The position numbers and the translations under genes are program-made. DNA of 58,042 bases from Oehlia diaphana. Its lineage: Eukaryota; Glomeromycota; Glomeromycetes; Glomerales; Glomeraceae. This document shows positions 50,295 through 58,042 of the stretch, one piece after another (within the stretch, counting starts at the first letter, position 1; each line of letters opens with the position of its first letter). The stretch covers positions 4,020-62,061 of the forward strand of contig QZLH01000751.1 of the NCBI GenBank assembly GCA_003833135.1. Direction: 5' to 3'. The notes under the pieces were generated by a model, which was not told the DNA's origin, did not search any database, and saw only the letters and a list, made by a program, of their open reading frames with translations.

Positions 50295-51783
50295 GTCCAT
50301 TGGCGCCAAAAAAAAATCTTTGCCAATCTATAATGCCGGGCTTAGCCGTGGCCATTGTCCGCGGCCAAAATTCCAATCACTACCGTATAAGGGAGCTTTA
50401 GTACCCTGGGTATGATCCATACAGGTTTTACCCTTACATCTCCCCCTACTTCGTGAGTTTTATTGTCTTATACATGTAACACCTGAGATGTTTATTATAT
50501 TTATTTATAAGATAAGAGTTTTTTGCATGGTACAGTGCATTGGAGGTACTTTGGTCCGCAAAATACAGTACTAATAGGTACTAGTACTTTTGGCCATAAA
50601 ATTGTACTTGACCGATTTGGCGATTTGGCTATTTAGCTGTTTTGGCCGTGATCAAATGGCCAAAAAAAAATCTTTGGCAATCTATAATGCCGGGCCATTC
50701 CGTCATTGTCTGTGGCCATAGGGGGGGCTTTAATACCCCGGGTATGATTCAAATTTCGGACGTTTCTTCTACTGCGCGAGTTTTTATTATTAATGAAGGA
50801 AGTTTGAACTTATATAATAATTGATGTCATATACACCTGAGATGTTTATTATATTTATTTAGTTAATAAGATCGCCAGAAAATAGAAGTTGTTTTTGTAG
50901 AGCACAGTGCACAAGGGGGTACTGTTACTGTAGTCCGCAAAATACGGCACTAATAGGTACTAGTACTTTTGGTCATAAATTTGGCCTTGACCGATTTGGC
51001 GTTTTGGCTATTTAGCTATTTTGGCCGTGGTCAAATGGCCAAAAAAATCTTTGGCAAATTTATAATGCCGGGTTTGGCCGTGTGCCATAAGGGGAGCTTT
51101 AATACCCCGGGTATGATACAAGTTTCGGACATTTACATCTCCTCCCTCTACTGCGCGAGTTTTTATTATTAATGAAGGAATTTTGTAACTTATATAACAA
51201 TTGATGTCTTATACATATAACATCTGAGATGTTGATTTGGTTAATAAGATCGTCAGAAAATGAGTGTTGTTTTTTGCGGGGTAACTGTGCATGGGGTACT
51301 TTGGTCCGTAAAATACGGTACTAATAGGTACTAGTACCTTTGGTCATAAATTTGTCCTTGCGTTTTGACCATTTAGCTGTTTGGCCATGGTAAATGGCCA
51401 AAAAAATCTTTGGCAAATTATAATGCCGGATTTGGCCGTGCGGCCATAAGGGGAGCTTTAATACCCCGGGTATGATACAAGTTTCGAGGTTTGACCCTTT
51501 ACGCGAGTTTTTATTATTATTAATGAGTAAGTTTGAAACCTATATAACAATTAATGTCTTATACATGTAACACCCGAGATATTTATTATATTTATTTAGT
51601 TAATAAGATCGCCAGAAAATGGGAGTTGTTTTTTGTAGGGTACAGCATGGGGGGTACTGTTACTGTGGTCCGCAAAATACGTACTAATAGGTGGTACTTT
51701 TGGCCATAAATTTGGCCTTGGCCGATTTTGGCGTTTGGCCATTTAGCTGTTTAGCCGTGGTCAAATGCCAAAAAATCCTTCGG
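50295..51783 (+). repeat. ~350-380-bp tandem satellite, four units plus a truncated fifth
   Basis: Landmark GGCCAAAAAAA(A)TCTTTG followed by TATAATGCCGGG recurs near 50305, 50657, 51037 and 51397, with a truncated copy at about 51770. Within each unit follow GGGAGCTTTAATACCCCGGG, TATGAT(A/T)CAAGTTTCGGA, GCGAGTTTTTATTATTAATG, GAGATGTTTATTATATTTAT, AAGATCGCCAGAAAATGG, TAATAGGTACTAGTACTTTT and a GGCC-rich TTTGGCCGATTTGGCGTTTT. Units are GC-richer than the surroundings and differ by small indels. The array ends exactly at the integrase remnant. A short TTTTTGGCCGGCATTATA word at 57010 resembles the unit's reverse strand. Confidence 0.92.
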
Positions 51784-52060
51784 CCGTTCGCATAAGGTAT
51801 GGTTAAATCGTTCAACTAAACCATTGGTTTGTGAATTATAAGGAGTTGTTTAATTCCAAATTTTTCTAAGAGCTTCTCTACATTTGATTATTAAAATGGG
51901 TTTCTCTATCTGGCAATAATTTTGCAGGGCAACCATGTTGACAAATAATATCTTCATAGAAGTTTCTTCCCCAGTAGCAGATAGTGCGGCCAAAATCCAA
52001 CACTTCCTTCCAGGATAAGTGTAGGATGAAATCAGGTACTCCTTATAGTAAATATTTCTT
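51784..52060 (-). pseudogene. Ty3/gypsy retrotransposon integrase fragment
   Basis: On the minus strand, two frames together give an integrase core: ALSATGEETS, then after a frame change FYEDIICQHGCPAKLLPDRE with THFNNQ, interrupted by stops, and YNSQTNGLVERFNHTLCE. The D-R-(G/E)-T-F...H(P/S)QTNG.VERFN..L pattern is diagnostic of Ty3/gypsy integrases. At least one frameshift and two stops make it dead; no reverse transcriptase, protease or LTR is visible nearby. Its downstream (left) edge touches the satellite. Confidence 0.8.
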
Positions 52061-52552
52061 ATTAACACGAAAAGTTAAGATGATATAAGGGCATTACTCC
52101 CTATATTATTTAATAATTTTTTAAATAAAGAAATTAGTTAGTTTAAATTATATGTAAATATTATTTAATGAGCTTTACATTTACAATATTAAATTATATA
52201 AAATAAAACAAGCTTCTATGAAATTATTTTGTCAGAATAAATTGTTTTTTACAATGTTCTTTTCAAAGTCAATATGATAACCACCAATTCATATCTATAT
52301 ATTATAATTCATTATATGATATACGTATATACTTTATACCATTTTACATGATATACAAATAATATTTTAATTACTTTTTAACATTATCAGTTTTAGCGAT
52401 TTTAACCGTCAGATTATTTTGCTTGGAATAATAAGATATAATTTTATGATGCATACATATTTAAAAATATTGTATTTTTTTTTAAAAAAAAAAAATTTAT
52501 AATAAATAAAAGTCTTGATTCTATTAAATTCATTATTCTTTACTTTGTCATT
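52061..52552. other. AT-rich spacer
   Basis: No gene or clear repeat seen. Confidence 0.4.
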
Positions 52553-53119
52553 GATCATGGTCGTTGTCGGACCGATTCCCGACATCCATTTTCTTGTTCC
52601 CGATAACTATTTCCCGACATGACATTTCCCGAAAATCAAAATTATGAAAGCTTTCAATTAAAACGTACACATGACCAGACAAGATATATCATGTGTTTTT
52701 ATATTACAAAATTCATTTATTTTATACGGTAAATATCACTGGAATTTTTTAGTTAATAAAATTATCAAATTGAACTTAATTTAAAATTATGTTCAAAAAA
52801 AAAATTTTTTTTTTAAAAAAAATTACAATATAAATTAGGTAAATTACGCGATAAAATGTATTTATTACTGTATATAAAAAAGTTACAGTAAGTATTTTTT
52901 TTTTAGTAAAATCAAAGAATCATTTTTTATAATTTAGATTTTGGGAAAATGTCATGTCAATGTTCTTTCGGGATATATTTTCGTTGAGATAATACCATGT
53001 TAGGAAAAAGTAATTTTCGGGACGGAAAAATGTCCATTTCGGAATTTTGACTTGTCAGGAAATCGTTGTCAGGAAAAGGTTACGTCGTATCGAGAAATCG
53101 TGCCGTGACCGTCATGATC
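52553..53119. mobile_element. MITE-like inverted-repeat element (~567 bp)
   Basis: The ends are GATCATG and CATGATC. Long subterminal arms face each other: GACATGACATTTCCCGAAAA at about 52615 and its near reverse complement around 52932-52956 (GGGAAAATGTCATGTC). Both arms are rich in TTCCCGA/TCGGGAA words. The middle is AT-rich and carries no open frame. A target-site duplication is not obvious. Confidence 0.6.
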
Positions 53120-53239
53120 TGACAATTCTGAAAATTTAATCTTATGTCCGACCTAAAACCAAATACTTTTTAACAATAATTAAACGTGTACTTATTCAAC
53201 TTTTAAAATTTACTACTACGAAAATCCAATCTTGTTACA

Positions 53240-53610
53240 ACACAAATCCGGTGCTCACAATCCTAACAAAATCATAATCCTAAAAATTCAAAATCCTGAA
53301 ATCACGATCCCGATCGACACATTATCCCGAAACTTATTATCCTCTTGATAATTATATTATAATGAACATAAGATCATTTAGTTTAGTATTTCAAAAAATG
53401 GATTTGTTTTTTAATGTCAATTGCAGAATTTTTGCAAAATTATTAAACATTAATAATAAATATTAATTTTTTTTTACAATAAAACATTAATATTCGCAGA
53501 AATTATTAATTATATATTAATAAAAAGATATAATGTAGTTTCGGAATTTTAAATTTGTAAACGGGATTATGTGTTGTAATTGGATTCTGATCGATAGGAT
53601 TTTGAACGGC
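53240..53610. mobile_element. Second inverted-repeat element, related to 6612-6692
   Basis: Left part 53240-53340 has repeated AATCCT/AATCCCGA words (AAAATCATAATCCTAAAAAT); the right part about 53540-53605 has the opposite strand words (CGGGATTATGTG, GGATTCTGATCGATAGGATT). The left part matches 6612-6692 in reverse orientation. Confidence 0.45.
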
Positions 53611-54120
53611 TCATCAACTGAATTTTATCGTTATTTGTATGAAAATTTTGACAATACTTTGAACGCGCATAAACAAGATGGCATGTCAAATAAACTAATA
53701 TACTACTAGTACATGATACAAAAGTTGCAAAAAAAACATAGGATCGATAACAATTGCAAAAAATTTTTTTATTATATACAGGAATACATATAGCAAAGTT
53801 TGCTATAGTAAAATATTACAAAATATGTTGAATATAATATAAAATACTAATTAATGTAAAAGAAATCCATAGTACTAAATAAAAACTAGACTCCATTGAT
53901 AACATCTCTTCACCATCTATCTATCGCAAAAGTATTCAACTTGACCTTCCTTATTGGAACAAAGGGTCGACTAATAAAACTAATAAGGAAAAATTAGGCT
54001 ATAGTAGCGACTCGTGATACAATATATGCGGATCAAGTTAGCACCATTAAACAGTTCAAGTCTGATATATTAACCCTGCAGAGTCGGTCTTTAGCCCATC
54101 CGGTCGGGTGAAATAAAAAG
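53611..54120. other. Spacer without visible gene
   Basis: AT-rich; contains CGGTCGGGTG (54102) and a (GGTGTGAAG)2 direct repeat at 54120-54138. Confidence 0.4.
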
Positions 54121-54129
54121 GTGTGAAGT

Positions 54130-54680
54130 GGTGTGAAGCTAATGGCGCCTGAATTCTATTTGGTTGTGGATCCATCCGATCCAACTATCTGGTGGTTGCG
54201 CTCTGGACTGTTGAGGTTGTAATTTTGATTTCTGATGACCTATGATAATGTTATCTTGAAAGTCGGTTAGAAACATAAAAATGTTCTGAATTTAAAATAA
54301 GATTGTTAAGATTAAAATTTTAAATAAAGTTAAATGATATAACAATATTTGAAATAATTAATTCGATCTTTTGTTCTATTCGATGTTGAAGATGAACGTG
54401 TTAAAAATGTGCGAGATTTCTCGTGGAAAAAACTATGTAATAGCAGGTAAAGTGGCGAAGAGTATTTTAAACTTTGTGTAAGTAATCTATCTAGTATTTG
54501 AGGTCGAAAGCATATCTATCGCTGTTGGTGGTGAGGATGTGTTTGTTCTTGATGCGGGATCCAACGTGCGTATAGAATTCCATTTTGGATTTGCGATTTA
54601 ACACTTGATTAAATTTGGCTAAAGTTCTAAAGTCAGTGATAGATGTTTTTAACATTTTTGACTCGAACACTTCCTTTTTA
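54130..54680 (-). pseudogene. Eroded coding sequence, family unknown
   Basis: GC-richer than its flanks. On the minus strand, from ATG at 54652, one frame reads MLKTSITDFRTLAKFNQVLN then RKSKMEFYTHVGSRIKNKHI and LTTNSDRYAFDLKY to a TAG at about 54486. A separate minus-strand stretch near 54135-54240 reads GHQKSKLQPQQSRAQPPDSW then IGWIHNQIEFRRH and stop. Both look like real protein but lie in separate frames about 250 bp apart without a clean intron. I cannot name the family; a degraded transposon or repeat-family gene is the likeliest source. Confidence 0.4.
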
Positions 54681-54879
54681 TTAATATGATATAGTTCTTC
54701 GTTTGATCTGTTGTCTTGAGCTGCTGATCGTACAAATAACTATACATGCTTGAGAGTCCGTGACTACAACGTACTGTATAATATAACCCACATGATTATC
54801 AACGCATTAAATCTATTTTTTTAAAAAAAAAATTACGTACTTAATTTTTTATTAAAAAAAAAGGTCTAATCCTACAATC

Positions 54880-56607
54880 CTACAGAATATTGTTTTCAAT
54901 ATTATAAAGCACAATTTCATCAATTTCACTTAAAGAACATTGAATTTTGTCAGAGTTAGCATATTGTCTTAATAAAATAATTTTTTCTTCATTCATCCAA
55001 TCAATAGCATTATGAAAATATAGTTCTAACAGATCATCTTTTTCACATTTATCACCATTATTAGAAGAACAATCATCCAAGAATTCATTAAAAGATTTAA
55101 CACTAGATATGAATTTAAAATAAAAACCTAATAATTCGATTTGAGTCAAAGAATCATTATTATTTCTATTACGAATCGCCATACCAATTTTAGGTAACCA
55201 ATCTGTAAGATCTAAATTATCTTTTCTTAAACAATCTACACCTAAATATTTTAATTTTGAACATTCCATTAAAAATCTTGGTATAAATTTAATAGTATCA
55301 ATAGAAGTAGTAATAAAAATTCCACTTAATTTTTGACAATTTTCAAGGATACTTTGAAATAATAAACAAGAATTTTGAGAATCTTGTTCAATTTCCCATT
55401 TTAAAAACAAATATTCTAAAAGTCCACAAGTATTTTGAATAATTGTTGAAAGATGAATCAAATTTACGCTGGCGTCAATACTTAAACTAAATTCCGTTAA
55501 TCTATTTAATGAATTAGTAGGAGATGATGATATAAAAGGAATTAAAGTATCTTCAGTCCAAAATGAAGGTTTCATATTTTTCGCATCTGATAAATGTGAA
55601 TCGGTTATCCTCAATGTTTTTAAATTCTTACATTGTTTAAATATATCTAAATTAAAACAATTACCCCCTTGTTTTAGCCAAAGATGAATCAAGCTATCCT
55701 TATTTTTAATTAAGACTTCATTTATAGAATTAGATAATTTCGGCATATCTTTATTCGTCATATGTATCTTCAAGAAGTTGATAGTTGGTAATCCATTTAT
55801 TAAATACGAAGCTAAACCATCATCATCATCATCACACTTGATAGTCAATTTATCAATAGATGTGAACGTTGGACTTAAACTTTCCAAAACAGAGTGTTGA
55901 TTATTACTATTAATTCTCATAAAATCTAAATGTGATCCGTTAGGAATAATTTCTGGAATGACGGATAAATGATTAAATGAGTAAAATCCACTTTGAATAA
56001 TTAATTTATAACGTATTAAACGATTTTCCACGAATAATTTTAATAATTCTTTAAATATTATTTTACTTTGTAATTGCTTATCATAAATATTATCTTTTTT
56101 TGATTTTTTAATCGAATCAGATAACCTACTTTCACTAAATCTAGCATAATGAAAACATTTGTTAAATAACCTTGTAGCAAAATCTTCTCCATCATCATGA
56201 TCATCATCATCATCTTCTTCTTCTTCGTTATTATTATATGAAGAAATTAAATCATTATCACTAATAAGATGTAACCAATTTCCACATGCTTCATATAATC
56301 CATTAAATTCAACTTCTCTTAAATATTGTGTATAATCATACGTAGCACTAAAACTCTCTTTTGTCACTTCGTGTATGATATTATGTTCTCTTAAAATTTG
56401 TTTTGATTCTTTATTCAGACATGAAATGTATACTTCAATTATTCGATAATGATATTGCCAATACATTTTTTCCAAAGGATTACTCCATAATATTGGTAAA
56501 ATATTTGAACACCAATATTTTGAAACAAGTATATATTTTGATAAATGATGATTCTCCAACTCTTTAAATATTGTATGTAAAATTTCTGGAGGTATTCTTG
56601 TGGCCAT
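54880..56607 (-). CDS. F-box protein with LRR-like C-terminus (575 aa, single exon)
   Basis: Frame open to 56688, but I start at the ATG at 56607 because MATRIPPEILHTIFKELENH places the F-box (PPEILHTIF...LSKYILVSKYWCSNILPILWSNP) at residues 5-50, as in relatives; the upstream 27 residues look like translated leader. An acidic run (EEEEDDDDDHDDGED) lies near residue 150. From about 220 on, hydrophobic L..L.....C..L..L motifs recur at 25-45-residue steps (FKQCKNLKTLRITDSHL, ENCQKLSGIFITTSID, MECSKLKYLGVDCLR), suggesting a leucine-rich-repeat-like substrate domain. It would act as a substrate receptor of an SCF ubiquitin ligase (family knowledge). Intronless, intact, last gene in the window. 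The architecture fits the expanded F-box families of these fungi. Confidence 0.85.
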   Translation of the reverse strand: MATRIPPEILHTIFKELENHHLSKYILVSKYWCSNILPILWSNPLEKMYWQYHYRIIEVYISCLNKESKQILREHNIIHEVTKESFSATYDYTQYLREVEFNGLYEACGNWLHLISDNDLISSYNNNEEEEDDDDDHDDGEDFATRLFNKCFHYARFSESRLSDSIKKSKKDNIYDKQLQSKIIFKELLKLFVENRLIRYKLIIQSGFYSFNHLSVIPEIIPNGSHLDFMRINSNNQHSVLESLSPTFTSIDKLTIKCDDDDDGLASYLINGLPTINFLKIHMTNKDMPKLSNSINEVLIKNKDSLIHLWLKQGGNCFNLDIFKQCKNLKTLRITDSHLSDAKNMKPSFWTEDTLIPFISSSPTNSLNRLTEFSLSIDASVNLIHLSTIIQNTCGLLEYLFLKWEIEQDSQNSCLLFQSILENCQKLSGIFITTSIDTIKFIPRFLMECSKLKYLGVDCLRKDNLDLTDWLPKIGMAIRNRNNNDSLTQIELLGFYFKFISSVKSFNEFLDDCSSNNGDKCEKDDLLELYFHNAIDWMNEEKIILLRQYANSDKIQCSLSEIDEIVLYNIENNIL

Positions 56608-57230
56608 AATGAAAATTTTTTTCATTCGAAGAGAAAAGAATTTGATATGACCAAGTTTTGCAAACAAAAGTATTATATGGTAATACAACTACATAATTTG
56701 TAATTTTCTGATCAGATGATCGTTTATCATTTTGCTCAAATTTGGTATTTAAAATTAAAGAAGCTAACGTCTTATATTCTTATGTCCCAAATCTGCCCGG
56801 TTTTCCAAAACGGAAAGTACCGAGTTGGAAAGTTCCAGCTATAAATAGATAAAGTTTGCCGCACTGTCTGCCCGCACTGTTGACCTTGTTATTTATTCCA
56901 TCGTATCATATGACGTGTCAAAATACAATTAGGTGATGATCTGCGAGGAAGAAAAAATAACACGTGGCAATCGCACCAACGCCACAAAAAATTTTCCACC
57001 CACGTGATTTTTGGCCGGCATTATATGTCTCGGCTTGCATTAAGAAATTAAGCATGTGACAAATGGGATTTTACGAAAATTTTTGTGGCTATACTGGGGA
57101 AGATACCGCCGTACCTCATGAAAATTTAAAATTTTTGATATCATTTGGGCTGACTAGCATTAGTTATTGAATACATTAATACTATTATACAAATGAGTTG
57201 CCAATTGCATATGGAAATATCAAATATGAC
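56608..57230 (-). promoter_or_regulatory. Upstream region of the F-box gene with CACGTG boxes
   Basis: CACGTG occurs twice within 50 bp (about 56961 ACACGTGGC and 57001 CACGTGATT). The DNA from 56780 to 57130 is GC-richer than average here. TATTTATAG (minus strand, about 56836-56844) is a TATA-like candidate about 230 bp before the start. Assignment as promoter is by position. Confidence 0.35.
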
Positions 57231-57410
57231 ACTCTTCGGGCCATTAGTAATTTTTTTCTAATTGTCGTTATAATGTGATTTATTATGTTTTATATAATTA
57301 TAATGACATCAAAGGAATCCAAAAAATGGTATGTCGTTATACTATAATATGTCGTTAATATGAGATGTCGTTATAAACGGGTGGTGCCCTACCATAAAGG
57401 GACTTTGCAC
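57231..57410. mobile_element. GTCGTTATA-rich repeat, possible pogo-like MITE remnant
   Basis: GTCGTTATA or close variants occur at about 57263, 57333, 57351 and 57368, as in the ends of pogo-like elements (TCGTTATAAC). No transposase frame. Confidence 0.3.
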
Positions 57411-57894
57411 TATGCTCCACCCTATAAAATAATATTACGCATATACAATGCAATCCCAGTCGGCCCTACTGTAGAAGTGTCTAAACGTGAAGATAAAAAA
57501 AAAAGAGTGTTATAAATGAATATGATGAATATGAGAGAGGAAAGTGGGAAGAAAGCGAAGGGAAGGGAAGGGTAGAGTGAAAAAAAAAGAATCATTATGT
57601 GAATTAACTGAAAAAACATGTTACGCGGTTTTCTTATAAAATCACCTTTTTCGCATCTCAAAAAAACTCTTTTTATATAATGCTTCCTTTTTTTATAGAA
57701 AAATATATTTATAATCCTATTTTTTTAATACAAAAAACAATGCAGTCCTACTCTTTCAGTTCAAAGCAATGTTAAAAATAAAACTGGAGTTTCGCAAAGT
57801 TGTTGAGGCTGTTTAACATCTATGGTATCGTCTTGCATATTTTAGTACAGTTTAGGAAGAAGAAGAGTACAATGATTTATCCCATCGGTATTAT

Positions 57895-57976
57895 GTATAC
57901 ACCGATGGATTTTTTTGTAAATTATTCCACCGGTATAAAAAAAGTATAAAAAAGTATAAAATCCATCGGTGTATAC
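57895..57976. repeat. Hairpin with 19-bp perfect arms (CCATCGGTGTAT)
   Basis: GTATACACCGATGGATTTT (57895-57913) is the exact reverse complement of the segment 57958-57976; the 44-bp loop holds two AAAAAGTATAAA copies. Further copies of ACACCGATG (58034-58042) and TTATCCCATSGGTAT (57878 and 58001) show that the pattern continues past the window end. Confidence 0.85.
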
Positions 57977-58042
57977 GCCATACACAATGAGATAAACCTG
58001 TTATCCCATGGGTATCTAATAAATACTCCATATACACCGATG

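Noticed and set aside
56608..56688. 27-residue N-terminal extension of the F-box protein
   Set aside because: In frame but lacks codon character, and the downstream ATG places the F-box at the N-terminus; treated as leader.

Overview
The window looks like nuclear DNA of an arbuscular mycorrhizal fungus (Glomeromycotina, most likely Rhizophagus or a close relative). The reasons are the very low GC content with long A/T homopolymers, short GT-AG introns, large repeat-filled spacers, and intact fungal housekeeping genes sitting beside eroded lineage-specific repeat families. Species is an inference; nothing in the sequence names it.

Layout. 1-8.3 kb is accessory and repeat-rich: a perfect 54-bp palindrome, short tandem repeats, two eroded multi-exon protein genes (one with a RING-like motif) and an orphan membrane-protein exon. 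8.4-25 kb is the gene-dense core: a hypothetical protein; a malonyl-CoA synthetase (ACSF3 type, minus strand, 11 exons including a 12-nt microexon); a small F-box protein; a HIG1/Rcf1 mitochondrial protein; a 1,246-residue ion-channel-like protein (7 exons); and a 1,381-residue SWI/SNF ATPase (minus, 15 exons). 25-29.4 kb is a spacer with an extremely AT-rich block and a puzzling chain of small exon-like blocks separated by mutually similar introns. 29.5-33.3 kb is a TBC-domain Rab GAP (minus, 4 exons, 1,175 residues). 33.3-39.2 kb has no gene but carries a 1.35-kb satellite. 39.3-46.6 kb is a tandem array of three paralogous SAM-dependent methyltransferases, each starting with a textbook N-myristoylation signal, followed by a 438-N assembly gap that begins in what looks like a copy of the third gene's intron 1/exon 2. 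47-54.8 kb is repeat territory: an AATAGT-type minisatellite, a possible two-exon micro-gene, a ~370-bp satellite abutting a broken Ty3/gypsy integrase, and MITE-like inverted-repeat elements. 54.9-56.6 kb is a single-exon F-box protein (minus), followed by CACGTG-rich upstream DNA and a terminal hairpin.

How the genes relate. There is no operon-like logic, as expected for a eukaryote. Two genes concern mitochondria (ACSF3-type synthetase with a presequence-like N-terminus, and Rcf1); one is a core chromatin remodeller; one is a membrane-trafficking GAP; two are F-box adaptors. The methyltransferase trio is the clearest local duplication. All exon models were built by hand from splice signals and reading-frame continuity; total lengths divide by three in every multi-exon model given as a gene.
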